A stretch of DNA of 64,000 nt from JAGSOU01 sp049974865 (GCA_049974865.1 JBNGCX010000004.1:1-64000), one strand, 5' to 3'. Numbered from the stretch's first letter, positions 36,436 through 46,198 are shown. A program made the numbers and translations. Notes: generated by a model not told the origin, from the letters alone.

Positions 36436-37772
36436 ACCGGATGCGGTCGCTCCAGGCGCGGCTCGCCGTCGGGATCGGGCTGCTGGTGACCCTGCTGTGG
36501 ATCGGGGCGGCGACGCTGACGGCGAACCTGCTGCGCCACGAGATCGACGAGGTGTTCGACGCCACCCTGCAGGAGACGGCGCAGCGCATCCTGCCGCTTG
36601 CGGTCATGGATATCGTGGGGCGGGAAGAGCAGGGCGTGTCCCAGCGCCTGGCCGCGATCCGCGAGCACGAAGAGCTGTTCACCTATGTCGTGCGCGACCG
36701 GCAGCGGCGCATCCTGCTGCGCTCCCACGCTGCCGACCCGGCCATTTTTCCGCCCTTCGACGGCACCGGCTTTCGCCAGGACGACACCTACCGCTTCTAC
36801 CAGGACGCCGCCCTGCGCGGCAGCGTGACCATCACCGTGGCCGAGCCGCTGGCGCATCGCCGGATGGTGGCGCGGGAAATGCAGCTGGGCCTCGGGCTGC
36901 CGCTGCTGGCGGTCATCCCGCTCAGCCTGGCGGGGATCGCGCTGGGCGTGCGGCGCAGCTTCGGCCCCGTGCGGCGGCTGCGCGACGCGCTGGCCGCGCG
37001 CGGGGCGCGCGACCTGTCGCCGCTGGGCGAGGGCGACCTGCCCAGCGAACTGGTGCCGGTGGTGGGCGCGCTGAACAGCCTGCTGGAGCGCCTCAAGGCC
37101 GCCTTCGAGGCCGAGCGCAGCTTTGCCGCCAATGCCGCGCATGAGTTACGCACGCCGCTGGCCGGCGCCATCGCCCAGGCGCAGCGCCTTCAGGCCGAGG
37201 CCCGCGAGGAGAACGCCGTCCAGAGGGCGGCCGAGATCGAGGCGACGCTGAAGCGGCTGACGCGCCTGTCCGAACGGCTGATGCAGCTCGCCCGGGTCGA
37301 GGGCGGGCGCCTGAACGCCGACCGCCCCGGCGACCTGCGGCCCGTGCTGCAACTGGTGGCCGACGACATCCGCCGCGCGGCGCACGAGGATCGCATCGAC
37401 CTCTCCCTGCCGGAACAGCCCGTGCTGTCGGATCTCGACCCCGACGCTTTCGGCATCCTGTGCCGCAACCTGATCGAGAACGCCCTGCGCCACGGCCGCA
37501 AGGAGACGGTTGTCTCGGTCGACCTGACCGCCGACGGCCGGCTGCGGGTCGGCAACGACTGCGATCCCGTCCCGCCCGAGATGCTGGCCCGGCTGACCGA
37601 GCGCTTCGAGCGGGCGGCTGGCGCGGGCGAGGGCAGCGGGCTGGGCCTGGCCATCGCCCGGACCATCGCCGACCGCGCGGGCGGCGAACTAACCCTGCGC
37701 TCGCCGATCCCCGGCCGGGAAACCGGGTTCGAGGCCGAGGTGCGCCTGCCGCTGGTGCCGCCATCGGCGTAA
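36432..37772 (+). CDS. Sensor histidine kinase
   Basis: 446 residues. Two transmembrane helices (about 10-32 and 152-172) bound a ~120-residue periplasmic sensor region (2CSK_N/QseC type: DEVFDATLQETAQRILPLAV). A HAMP-like linker leads to the dimerisation domain with phospho-acceptor H237 (NAAHELRTPLAG). The ATP-binding domain shows the N box (LIENALRHG), the degenerate G1 region and GSGLGLAIARTIADRAGG. The signal is unknown; given the regulated genes, a periplasmic redox or metal cue is an inference. Translationally coupled to the response regulator. Confidence 0.95.
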
Positions 37773-37830
37773 GACGGGTGGGCGCATTCTGCGCTTGCCC
37801 TTCCGGCCCGGCGGGCCTAGGCCAGTAGTC

Positions 37831-38643
37831 ATGAAAATTCTGTTTCTCGGAGATGTCATGGGCCGGGCGGGCCGGGCGGCGATCGCGGACCGCCTGCCGC
37901 GCCTGCGCCAGGAATGGGGCCTGGATTTCGTCGTGGTCAACGGCGAGAACGCCACCTCGGGACACGGGCTGACCGCCGCCCATGCCAAGGGCCTGCTGGA
38001 GGCCGGCGCCGATTGCCTGACGCTGGGCGATCACGCCTTCGACCAGAAGGAGATGCTCAGCTTCATCGAGCAGGAGCCGCGCATCCTGCGCCCGCTCAAT
38101 TACGCCAAGGAGGCCCCGGGCAAGGGCGCGCGGCTGTTCACCGCCGCCGGTGGGCGCAAGGTGCTCGTGGCGCAGGTGCTGGGGCAGGTGTTCATGAAAC
38201 GGCCCTTCGACGACCCGTTCTCGGCCATCGACCAGGTGCTCAAGGCGCACCCGCTGGGCGGGCTGGCGCAGGCCGCGCTGGTCGATATCCATTGCGAGGC
38301 GACTTCGGAGAAGATGGCGATGGGCCACTGGTGCGACGGGCGCGCCAGCGTGGTGGTGGGCACCCATACCCATGTGCCCACGGGCGACGCGCAGATCCTG
38401 CCGGGCGGAACGGCCTTCCAGACCGATGCGGGGATGTGCGGCGACTACAATTCCGTCATCGGCATGGACAAGGCCGAGCCGCTGCGCCGCTTCATCACCG
38501 GCATGGCCAAGAACCGCTTCTCCCCGGCCAATGGCGAGGCCACCCTGTCGGGCCTTTATGTCGAGACCGACGACCGCACCGGCAAGGCCAGCCGGGTGCG
38601 GATGATCCGCGAAGGCGGGCGGCTGGAGGCGGCGACACCGTGA
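37831..38643 (+). CDS. YmdB-like metallophosphoesterase (TIGR00282 family)
   Basis: 270 residues. YmdB-type enzymes hydrolyse 2',3'- or 3',5'-cyclic nucleotides. The di-metal phosphoesterase ligands are visible in KILFLGDVMGRAGR, VVNGENATSGHGLT, LTLGDHAFDQKEM and VVVGTHTHVPTGDAQIL. ATG 37831 is the first codon of the family N-terminus; an upstream in-frame ATG at 37795 has no ribosome-binding site. It stands alone, 58 bp after the sensor kinase and 118 bp before the transporter. Confidence 0.93.
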   Translation: MKILFLGDVMGRAGRAAIADRLPRLRQEWGLDFVVVNGENATSGHGLTAAHAKGLLEAGADCLTLGDHAFDQKEMLSFIEQEPRILRPLNYAKEAPGKGARLFTAAGGRKVLVAQVLGQVFMKRPFDDPFSAIDQVLKAHPLGGLAQAALVDIHCEATSEKMAMGHWCDGRASVVVGTHTHVPTGDAQILPGGTAFQTDAGMCGDYNSVIGMDKAEPLRRFITGMAKNRFSPANGEATLSGLYVETDDRTGKASRVRMIREGGRLEAATP

Positions 38644-38761
38644 CCCTCGCAGGCGGCCCGGCATGTGCGGAAAGGCCGCCCGGGCCGCGGCCCACTCGAC
38701 GCTTGTGCTGCGTGGCCGGGGCGCTAATGATACGGTCTGGATTGCACAGCGGGTCCATTTG

Positions 38762-40540
38762 ATGATCGACCTTTCCCTCTCTCCGACCGTCAACGCGGTG
38801 CTGGCGCTTGCCGTCGTGGTCGTGATGTTCGCTTTCTTCGTGCGCGAACGCTACCCGACCGAGGTGATCGCGATAGCGGGGGCGGCGGTGATGCTGGTCA
38901 CCGGGATCCTTCCCTACGACCAGGCGCTGGCGGTGCTGTCGAACCCCGCCCCCTGGACCATCGCCTCCATGTTCATCGTGATGGGGGCGCTGGTGCGTAC
39001 CGGCGCGCTGGACTGGTTCACCCATTCGGCCGAGCGCCGGGCCAAGCACAGCCCCAAGCTGGCGGTGGGGGCGCTGATGGCCTTCGTGGTGGTGGCCTCG
39101 GCCATGGTGAACAACACGCCGGTGGTGGTGGTGATGATCCCGGTCTTCGTGCAGGTCAGCCGCAGCCTGTCGGTCTTGCCCTCCAAGCTGCTGATCCCGC
39201 TGAGCTATGGCGCGATCCTGGGCGGCACGCTGACGCTGATCGGCACCTCGACGAACCTGCTGGTCGACGGCGTGGCGCGGACCAACGGCTTGGCGCCCTT
39301 CACCATTTTCGAGGTCACGCCGCTGGCGGTGGTGCTGGTGGCCTGGGGGATGCTCTATCTGCGCTTCATCGCGCCGCGGCTGCTGCCTGAACGTTCATCC
39401 ATGGCGAGCCTGCTGTCCGACCGCAAGAAGATGAAGTTCTTCACCGAGGTCGCGGTGCCCGAGTACAGCGAGCTGATCGGCCAGAAGGTGACAGAGATCG
39501 ACCTGTTCAAGCGCGAGGGCGTGCGCCTGATCGACGTGCTGCGCGGCGATGCCTCGCTCCGGCGCGACCTGTCCTCAGTGGAACTGGAGGCCGGCGACCG
39601 GGTGGTGCTGCGCACCGAGATGGCCGAGCTGCTGGGCCTGCAGCAGAACAAGAGCCTGCGCATGGTCGACAAGCTGAGCTCGGTGGAGACCAGCACGGTC
39701 GAGGTGCTGATCTCGCCCGGCTGCCGGATGGTGGGGCGCAGCCTCGGCTCGCTGCGGCTGCGGCGGCGCTATGGCGTCTACGTGCTGGCCGCGCACCGGC
39801 GGAACCAGAATATCGGCCGGCAGCTCGACGACCTGGTGGTGCGGGTGGGCGACACGCTGCTGCTGGAGGGCGCGCCGGAGGATATCCAGCGCCTGGCCTC
39901 GGACATGGAGCTGGTGGACATCGCCCAGCCCAAGGCGCGGGCCTATCGCCGGACCCATGCGCCGTTGGCGGTGCTGGTGCTGTTCGCCATCGTGGCGCTG
40001 GCGGCGTTCAACGTGGCGCCGATCTTGCTGCTGGCGATCGTGGCGGTGGCGCTGGTGCTGCTGACCCGCTGCATCGACGCGGAAGAGGCGTTTTCCTTCG
40101 TCGACGGGCGGCTGCTGGCGCTGATCTTCTCGATGCTGGCGGTGGGCGCGGCGCTGGATGCCTCGGGCGCAGTGAAGATGATCGTGGAGGCGGTGGCCCC
40201 GCTGCTGGAGCGCCTGCCGCCCTTCCTGATCGTGTGGGCGGTCTTCGTGCTCACCTCGGTCCTGACCGAGCTGGTCTCGAACAACGCGGTGGCGGTTGTG
40301 GTCACCCCGATTGCCATTGGGCTCGGCCAGGCGATCGGGGTCGATCCGCGGGCGCTGGTGGTGGCGGTGATGGTCGCGGCCTCGGCCAGCTTCTCGACGC
40401 CCATCGGCTACCAGACCAACATGCTGGTCTACGGCGCGGGCGGCTACAAGTTCACCGATTTCCTGCGCGTGGGCATTCCGCTGAACCTGTCCATCGGGCT
40501 GCTGGCCTCGGTACTGATCCCGTTCATCTGGCCGCTCTGA
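38762..40540 (+). CDS. SLC13/DASS-type permease with two RCK_C domains
   Basis: 592 residues. About ten transmembrane helices are split by a cytosolic insert (residues ~215-400) containing two TrkA-C/RCK_C modules. Signature stretches are ASAMVNNTPVVVVMIPVF, GTLTLIGTSTNLLVDG and the second repeat TELVSNNAVAVVVTPIAIGLG...SASFSTPIGYQTNMLVYGAGGYKFTDF. Members transport sulfate, dicarboxylates or other anions with Na+ or H+; the substrate is unknown. The opposite-strand gene at 40972 encodes a paralogous protein. Confidence 0.9.
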   Translation: MIDLSLSPTVNAVLALAVVVVMFAFFVRERYPTEVIAIAGAAVMLVTGILPYDQALAVLSNPAPWTIASMFIVMGALVRTGALDWFTHSAERRAKHSPKLAVGALMAFVVVASAMVNNTPVVVVMIPVFVQVSRSLSVLPSKLLIPLSYGAILGGTLTLIGTSTNLLVDGVARTNGLAPFTIFEVTPLAVVLVAWGMLYLRFIAPRLLPERSSMASLLSDRKKMKFFTEVAVPEYSELIGQKVTEIDLFKREGVRLIDVLRGDASLRRDLSSVELEAGDRVVLRTEMAELLGLQQNKSLRMVDKLSSVETSTVEVLISPGCRMVGRSLGSLRLRRRYGVYVLAAHRRNQNIGRQLDDLVVRVGDTLLLEGAPEDIQRLASDMELVDIAQPKARAYRRTHAPLAVLVLFAIVALAAFNVAPILLLAIVAVALVLLTRCIDAEEAFSFVDGRLLALIFSMLAVGAALDASGAVKMIVEAVAPLLERLPPFLIVWAVFVLTSVLTELVSNNAVAVVVTPIAIGLGQAIGVDPRALVVAVMVAASASFSTPIGYQTNMLVYGAGGYKFTDFLRVGIPLNLSIGLLASVLIPFIWPL

Positions 40541-40576
40541 GGCGCGACGAAGGCGGGCGCCGGCCAAGGAGGAGAG

Positions 40577-40975
40577 ATGCGCAACCTGTTCATGATCGCG
40601 GTTCTTCTGGCGGCTTCGGCCTTTGCCCGGACGGAGCCCGGCCGGCCCGACAGCGTGATGCTCAGCCGCGACCGCGTCGTGGTCGGGATGAGCACCGGTC
40701 GGCGCTGCCTGGGCCTGCGCGCGGCGGGCGAGCCCACCGGCACCGGCTGGGCCGGGCGGCTGCAGGGCTGCGCGGCGGACTACCCCTACGAGGTGGTGCT
40801 GCAGGAGGGGGCCAACCCGCTGCGGCTGATGCTGGAGGCGGCGTTCGAGGCGCTGGGCGGCGACGGGCTGCTGGCGCCGCGGGCGCGGGTCGAGATCACC
40901 GGGCCGGAGGGCCGGGTCTGGCGGTTCCGCGCGCCCGGCTCGGAAGAGCCGCGGGCGGGCAGCGCCGAGCGCTAA
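40577..40975 (+). CDS. Small secreted protein of unknown function
   Basis: 132 residues with a short signal peptide (MRNLFMIAVLLAASAFA) and a strong AAGGAGGAGAG ribosome-binding site. The mature part is beta-rich, with two cysteines (RRCLGLRAAG and LQGCAADYPYE) that probably pair. No family is recognised. It is 36 bp downstream of the first SLC13 permease and likely co-transcribed; its stop overlaps the stop of the second, convergent permease by four bases (CTAA). A periplasmic accessory role for the permease is only a guess. Confidence 0.7.
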   Translation: MRNLFMIAVLLAASAFARTEPGRPDSVMLSRDRVVVGMSTGRRCLGLRAAGEPTGTGWAGRLQGCAADYPYEVVLQEGANPLRLMLEAAFEALGGDGLLAPRARVEITGPEGRVWRFRAPGSEEPRAGSAER

Positions 40976-42744
40976 AGGGGCCAGAAGACCAGGATCGACG
41001 GGATCGCCACCGCGATCACGATCAGCTCCAGCGGCAGGCCCAGGCGCCAGTAATCGCCGAAACGATAGCCGCCGGGGCCCAGGATCAGCGTGTTGGCCTC
41101 GTCGCCGACCGGGGTGAGGAAGGCGCAGGAGGCCGAGACCGCCACCGCCATCAGGAAGGGATCGGCGCTGACGCCCAGGTTCTGCGCCATCTGGATGGCG
41201 ACGGGCGCCACGACCACCACGGTGGCGTTGTTGTTCAGCACGTCGGTCAGCGTCATGGTCAGGGCCATCAGCAGCGCCAGGATCACCCAGGCAGGCAGAT
41301 CGGAGGCCAGGCCGAGCAGCGCCTCGGCCATCAACCGTGAGCCCCCCACGCTCTCCAGCGCGCTGCCCAGCGGGATCATGCTGCCCAGAAGCACCACGAC
41401 GGGCCAGTCCACCTGCGTGTAGATCTCGGCCAGCGGCAGGATCCGGGCCATGACGAACCCCACGACCACCAGGCCCAGCGCCACCGGCAGGTAGACCAGC
41501 CCGAGGCTGGCGGCCAGCAGCGCCGCCGCGAAGATGCCGATGGCCAGCCAGCTCTTGCTGCTGTCGGCCACGGCCACGCCGCGATCGGCCAGCGGCAGCA
41601 CGCCCAGCCAGTTGATCACCGAGGCCGCGGTTTCCTGCGGCGCCAGCAGGAGAAGGATGTCGCCCGGCCGGATCACCGTGCTGCGCATCTGCTGGGTGAT
41701 GCGCCGCCCCTCGCGTGAGATGCCCATCAGCACGGTATGCTGGCGCCAGTCCAGCCCGACCGCCTGCGCCGTCTTGCCGTCGAGGCGCGAGTCGCTGGGC
41801 ACCACCACCTCGATCAGCTTCAACCCCCGGCCCTCGGCCTTCAGCAGTTCCTCGCGCCGCTCGTCGGCGAAATTCAGCGCCATGGTGTTGCGGAACTCCT
41901 CGAGCGCCGCCGGGGTGGCCTCGAGCACCAGCGCGTCCTCCGCCTGGATCTCCACATGCGCGGCGGTGCCGTAGCGGCGTTTTCCATCGCGGATCAGGCC
42001 GAGGATCGCCACGTCGCTGTCATTGGCGGCGCGGTGCAGGTCCTGCACGCGCTTTCCGATATGCGGGCTGCCCTCGGGCACGGTCAGCTCGGCCATGTAG
42101 GCCTGGAGATCGGTCTCCTCCTGGCCCGCCTCGTCGCGCCGCGGCAGCAGCCGCCAGCCCGCGAGCGCGATGAAGGAAATGCCAAACAGGGCCACGGCCA
42201 GGCCCACCGGCGCGTAGTCGAACATCGAGAAGGGGGCGCCCAGCACGTCCTCGCGGATGCCGGAGATGAGAATGTTGGGCGGCGTGCCGATCATCGTGGC
42301 CATGCCCCCCAGCACGGTGGCGAAATTCACCGGCATCAGGGTCATGCCGGGCGGGCGGCCGGCCTTGCGGGCGATCTGCAGGTCGACGGGCATCAGCAGC
42401 GCCAGTGCCGAGAAATTGTTCATGAAGGCCGACAGCCCGCCGCCGATCCCGCCCATCAGCGCGATGTGCCCGCTGACCGAGCGGCTGTTCTCGATCAGCC
42501 GTCGGGTGATCAGCGCGACGGCGCCCGAGCGCACCAGCCCGCTGGTCACGATCAGCACCAGCGCGACCACCATCGTGGCCGGGTGGCCGAACCCGGAGAA
42601 CGCCTCGGCCACCGGCACCACGCCCAGCACGACGCCGACCAGCAGCGCGGCGAAGGCGACCAGATCGTAACGCCAGCGCCCCCAGAGCAGCAGGGCGAAC
42701 ACGGCCGCGAAAAGCGCGAAGAGGATGATCTGGTCCTGGGTCAT
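40972..42744 (-). CDS. SLC13/DASS-type permease with two RCK_C domains (second copy)
   Basis: 590 residues, same architecture as the 38762 gene. N-terminal helices contain MNNFSALALLMPVDLQIARKAG and GGMATMIGTPPNILISG. Two RCK_C modules lie at ~210-390, with a second half LTDVLNNNATVVVVAPVAIQMA...SCAFLTPVGDEANTLILGPGGYRFGDY. The pattern of 'PVGDEANTL' versus 'PIGYQTN' suggests a different substrate from its neighbour. I chose the ATG at 42744 (MTQDQIILFALF). Substrate candidates are sulfate or carboxylates. Confidence 0.9.
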   Translation of the reverse strand: MTQDQIILFALFAAVFALLLWGRWRYDLVAFAALLVGVVLGVVPVAEAFSGFGHPATMVVALVLIVTSGLVRSGAVALITRRLIENSRSVSGHIALMGGIGGGLSAFMNNFSALALLMPVDLQIARKAGRPPGMTLMPVNFATVLGGMATMIGTPPNILISGIREDVLGAPFSMFDYAPVGLAVALFGISFIALAGWRLLPRRDEAGQEETDLQAYMAELTVPEGSPHIGKRVQDLHRAANDSDVAILGLIRDGKRRYGTAAHVEIQAEDALVLEATPAALEEFRNTMALNFADERREELLKAEGRGLKLIEVVVPSDSRLDGKTAQAVGLDWRQHTVLMGISREGRRITQQMRSTVIRPGDILLLLAPQETAASVINWLGVLPLADRGVAVADSSKSWLAIGIFAAALLAASLGLVYLPVALGLVVVGFVMARILPLAEIYTQVDWPVVVLLGSMIPLGSALESVGGSRLMAEALLGLASDLPAWVILALLMALTMTLTDVLNNNATVVVVAPVAIQMAQNLGVSADPFLMAVAVSASCAFLTPVGDEANTLILGPGGYRFGDYWRLGLPLELIVIAVAIPSILVFWPL

Positions 42745-42786
42745 GCCCTTTGTGTAGCGGAGCGAAGCCTTGCCGGTCACGGGAAT

Positions 42787-42882
42787 ATTGCGCGCCTTCG
42801 GCGCATTTCCGATCTCTCGCATCCCGCCTGCGGCCGGATGCTCGGGATGCCTCCGGCGGGGATATTTCCGATCAGGAGAAGG
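42787..42882 (+). repeat. Dispersed intergenic repeat, full copy
   Basis: About 96 bp colinear with 30226-30320: ATTGCGCGCCTTCGGCGC, TTTCCGATCTCTCGC, a CCCGCCTGCGGCCGGATGC hairpin, CTCGGG, then GCCTCCGGCGGGGATATTTC and CAGGAGAAGG. It lies in the gap between the permease promoter and the LuxR-type gene's 3' end. Confidence 0.72.
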
Positions 42883-42935
42883 CGGAGGCGGCCGCCTGCC
42901 GGCGGGGCGCGCCCTGTCCACCCCCTCGCCCCGAG

Positions 42936-43727
42936 CTAGCCGGAGTTTTCGAGAAGGGTGTTGATGAAGTCGTAGAACAGTTCGCCCTGCGAGCGGATCT
43001 GCAGTTTGGAATAGATATTGCGCCGGTGGATTCGGACGGTGCCGGGTGAAATCTCCAGAATCCGGCCGACCGCGTCCGCGGAATGGCCCTTCAGGGTGAA
43101 TTCGACCACCTCTCTCTCGCGCGGCGTCAGCACGCCCTTTCCAAAGGTCTGGAAGGCGAGTTCGAGGCTCTTGTGCAGCCCGCTGCCCTTGGCCTTGCCG
43201 CCCGGCGCGCCGAACTCCGATGCCACGTCATGCCAGTTCTTGGCGCATGCGGCGTTGACCACGGGCCAGTATTGCCGCAGTTCGCGGATCTCCTTGGCCG
43301 AGAACGCCTTCTCGGCCCGCATCAGCGAAACGACGACAACGGCCTTGCCGGGCAGGTCGATGAAATAGCCGATCTCTTCGGCCAAGCCCGTCTGGACGTA
43401 ATAGTTTCGGAAATACTCCCCCTGGTAGAAGCGGTCCGGGGCGAGGTCGCGAAGCCGATAGAGGCCTGATTCCACCGGGGTGGTGCTCGCGAGGTAGAAC
43501 GGGTCCAGCAGATAGGGCCCCTCCTGGTAGTCCTCGACGAAGATTTTCCGCTTTCCCCGCGGGAAATCGTCGTAGAGATCCAGCGGCCGCGCGGACCCGA
43601 GATAGCCGAACACCACGGTGTAGTCGAACGGGGCTATCCCTTTCAACGCATTGGAAAGATTGGCGGCGAACCTGTCTGTTCCGATGGCCGAAATCAGCTT
43701 TCCCGTGGCCTCGGCAGAAGTCTTCAC
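42936..43727 (-). CDS. LuxR-type HTH transcriptional regulator
   Basis: 263 residues. The C-terminal ~65 residues are a LuxR/FixJ HTH: LTPREREVVEFTLKGHSADAVGRILEISPGTVRIHRRNIYSKLQI. The N-terminal ~180 residues form an unassigned sensor domain with several Tyr/Trp; it lacks the clear autoinducer-binding W-Y-D pattern. I chose the GTG at 43727, because GGGGAGGAC is correctly spaced; a TTG 15 codons upstream is weaker. It is divergent from the amine-transport operon across a 131-bp AT-rich region and probably controls it. Confidence 0.85.
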   Translation of the reverse strand: MKTSAEATGKLISAIGTDRFAANLSNALKGIAPFDYTVVFGYLGSARPLDLYDDFPRGKRKIFVEDYQEGPYLLDPFYLASTTPVESGLYRLRDLAPDRFYQGEYFRNYYVQTGLAEEIGYFIDLPGKAVVVVSLMRAEKAFSAKEIRELRQYWPVVNAACAKNWHDVASEFGAPGGKAKGSGLHKSLELAFQTFGKGVLTPREREVVEFTLKGHSADAVGRILEISPGTVRIHRRNIYSKLQIRSQGELFYDFINTLLENSG

Positions 43728-43765
43728 AGCGTCCTCCCCGTTTGCCGTGCCTGTCGAAAAAGAAC

Positions 43766-43781
43766 TACCCAATTCGTGGTA
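43766..43781. promoter_or_regulatory. TACC-N8-GGTA inverted repeat in the LuxR/ABC-operon divergent region
   Basis: A 16-bp dyad, TACCCAATTCGTGGTA, flanked by TATATA sequence. It is 39 bp upstream of the LuxR-type start and about 80-90 bp upstream of the transporter start, where a regulator could control both. It may be the LuxR-type protein's own site, on positional grounds only. Confidence 0.35.
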
Positions 43782-43858
43782 TATACAAGATATCGGGTTT
43801 TTCTTACGGTTTTTTCAATAGCAATGGTATGCCGTCCAACGGGGAAACAATCAAGAAA

Positions 43859-44986
43859 ATGGACAAGGGTGAATATGCCCAGGGCCGCGAACAGAGCGGC
43901 AGGAAGATCATCGCCGAGCTGAGAGGGGTCTCAAAGCGGTTCGGCGACGTGCTGGCCGCCGACAACCTGAACCTGGCGATCGCCGAGGGGGAATTCCTGT
44001 CTTTCCTCGGCCCGTCGGGCTGCGGCAAGACGACCGCGCTACGCATGCTCGCCGGGTTCGAGCAGCCGACCGAGGGCGAGGTGCTGCTTGATGGCGAGGT
44101 GGTGAATGCGCTCGACGCCCATCTGCGGCCGGTGAACATGGTGTTCCAGCACTACGCGCTGTTTCCGCACCTCACGGTCGCCCAGAACATCGGCTACGGG
44201 TTGAAGCAGCGCCGCCCGCGCCTGTCCAAGCCCGAGATCGCCGAGAAGGTGGCCAAGGCGCTCGAGCTTGTGCAGTTGGGCGGCTTCGACAGCCGCCGCA
44301 TCTGGGAGATGTCTGGCGGTCAGCAGCAACGTGTTGCGCTGGCCCGCGCCGTGGTCAACGAGCCGAAGCTGCTGCTGCTGGACGAGCCGCTCGCGGCGCT
44401 CGACCGCAAGCTGCGCAAGGAGATGCAGATCGAGTTCCAGAACATCCAGCGCCGCCTCGGCATCACCTTCGTCCTGGTCACCCACGACCAGGAAGAGGCG
44501 CTGTCGATGAGCGACCGGGTGTGCATCATGCGCGAGGGCAAGATCGAACAGATCGGCAGCCCGCAAGAGCTCTATGACCGGCCGCGCAACCGTTACGTGG
44601 CCGGGTTCGTGGGCTCGACCAATTTCTTCGATGGCGAGGTGGCCGCCGTCGACGGCGCGTCCGCCACCGTGACCTTGGTCAACGGGCAGGACATGGTGGG
44701 GCAGGCGGTCGAGGCGGTGCGCCCCGGCCAGCAGGTCGCCGTGAGCGTCCGGCCAGAGCAGATCCGCCTGAGCCGCGCGGCAGGCCCCGGCAGCCTGGCC
44801 GTCACGGTGCTCAACCGAATTTTTCTTGGAGAACACACGGAATACCTGGTGCGGCACGAGAGCCTTGGAGACTTCCTGGTCCTCGCCCCCAGGCAAGCGG
44901 AATTGAACGAAGGGCCGTTCAATACTGGCGACGTGCTTCAGGCCTCATGGGATCCCGGCGCGGCGCTTATCCTGGATCGACAATAG
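43859..44986 (+). CDS. Polyamine-type ABC transporter ATP-binding protein
   Basis: 375 residues. PotA-family ATPase: Walker A GPSGCGKTT (51-59), Q-loop FQHYALFPHLTV, signature MSGGQQQRVALARA, Walker B LLLLDEPLAALD, switch His in VTHDQEEAL, and a C-terminal TOBE domain (VSVRPEQIRLSR). It powers uptake through the two permeases encoded downstream. The start is uncertain: 43859 has a weak GGGGA 12 bases upstream; an in-frame ATG at 43829 is possible. First gene of a seven-gene operon. Confidence 0.92.
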   Translation: MDKGEYAQGREQSGRKIIAELRGVSKRFGDVLAADNLNLAIAEGEFLSFLGPSGCGKTTALRMLAGFEQPTEGEVLLDGEVVNALDAHLRPVNMVFQHYALFPHLTVAQNIGYGLKQRRPRLSKPEIAEKVAKALELVQLGGFDSRRIWEMSGGQQQRVALARAVVNEPKLLLLDEPLAALDRKLRKEMQIEFQNIQRRLGITFVLVTHDQEEALSMSDRVCIMREGKIEQIGSPQELYDRPRNRYVAGFVGSTNFFDGEVAAVDGASATVTLVNGQDMVGQAVEAVRPGQQVAVSVRPEQIRLSRAAGPGSLAVTVLNRIFLGEHTEYLVRHESLGDFLVLAPRQAELNEGPFNTGDVLQASWDPGAALILDRQ

Positions 44987-45017
44987 CCCAAGAAACCTCA
45001 CAACAGGGAGCCACAAG

Positions 45018-46178
45018 ATGGCACAGGACAAAGCACCAATCACCAAGAAGAAGTTCATGGAGGAACTCTATCGCTACAAGAAAGGCTCGGTGACGCGCCG
45101 CCATTTCCTCGGCGTGACCGGCCTGGGCGTGGCAACCACCGTCATGGGCGCCGCCGTGCCCGGGCTGCGGCCGCGCCCGGCCTTCGCCGCGGGCGACATC
45201 GGCGACCGGGTGGTCCTCGCGACCTGGCCGAACTACCACGACCCGGCCAATTTCGAGGCCTTCACCGAAGCCACCGGCGCCTATGTGCAGGTCAATGTCT
45301 TCGGCTCGAACGAAGAGATGCTGGCCAAGCTTCAGGCCGGGGCCACCGGCTGGGACGTGTTCGTGCCCACCAATTATACCATCACCACCTATGTCGGCGA
45401 AGATCTGATCGAGCCGCTCGATACCGCGCTTCTGCCGAATTACGACCCCGCGGCCTACGATCCGCGCTTCGCCGAGGCCGGATCGGTCGACGGCAAGCTC
45501 TACGCGGTGCCGAAGAATTGGGGCACCACCGGCTTCGTGGTCAACACCGACCATACCGATGGCGTGACCATGGACAGCTGGAAGCAGTTCTGGGACATGA
45601 CCCGAGACAGCTTCTCCGGCCGCACCATGGTGCATGACTATCAGCTGACAACGATCGGCAACGCGCTGAAATATTTTGGCTATTCCTTCAACTCGGTGGA
45701 CCCGGCCGAACTGGCCGAGGCCGAGAAGCTGCTGATCGATTGCAAGCCGCACCTGTTCGCGATCTCGTCGGATTACCAGCCCGCGATGCGCAACGGCGAC
45801 GCCTGGATGTCGATGGCCTGGACCGGCGACGGCAAGCAACTCAACAGCGACATGCCCGAAATCGTCTATATCCTGGGCAAGGAAGGCGGCGAGATCTGGA
45901 GCGACTATTACGCCGTGCCCAAGGGGGCCCCGCACCGCGCCGCGGGTTACGCGCTGATCAACTTCCTGCTCGACCCGCAGGTCAACGCCAAGGAAGTCCT
46001 GGCCCACGGCTACCCCTCTGCCGACGCGCACACCAACGCGCTGCTGCCCGAGGAGTTGCTGAACGATCCGATCCTCTACCCGGCGCAGGAGCTGCTCGAC
46101 GCGCTCGAATTCGGCGCGGCGGTGACCCTGACCGACCCGAACCGGGCGGAGCTGATGGCCCGCTTCAAGTCGGCCTGA
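45018..46178 (+). CDS. Periplasmic substrate-binding protein, PotD/PotF-like, Tat-exported
   Basis: 386 residues. A twin-arginine signal (VTRRHFLGVTG, R27-R28, then a hydrophobic stretch and cleavage near AFA) predicts folded export by Tat, unlike the Sec-exported E. coli PotD. The mature part is a type 2 periplasmic binding fold with ATWPNYHDPANFEAF, GSNEEMLAKLQAG, YAVPKNWGTTGFVVN and PKGAPHRAAGYALINFLL. Polyamine binders carry acidic and aromatic residues here, but the ligand cannot be fixed. It lies 31 bp after the ATPase gene. Confidence 0.92.
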   Translation: MAQDKAPITKKKFMEELYRYKKGSVTRRHFLGVTGLGVATTVMGAAVPGLRPRPAFAAGDIGDRVVLATWPNYHDPANFEAFTEATGAYVQVNVFGSNEEMLAKLQAGATGWDVFVPTNYTITTYVGEDLIEPLDTALLPNYDPAAYDPRFAEAGSVDGKLYAVPKNWGTTGFVVNTDHTDGVTMDSWKQFWDMTRDSFSGRTMVHDYQLTTIGNALKYFGYSFNSVDPAELAEAEKLLIDCKPHLFAISSDYQPAMRNGDAWMSMAWTGDGKQLNSDMPEIVYILGKEGGEIWSDYYAVPKGAPHRAAGYALINFLLDPQVNAKEVLAHGYPSADAHTNALLPEELLNDPILYPAQELLDALEFGAAVTLTDPNRAELMARFKSA

Positions 46179-46198
46179 CCCCGGACAGCGAGAACGAC

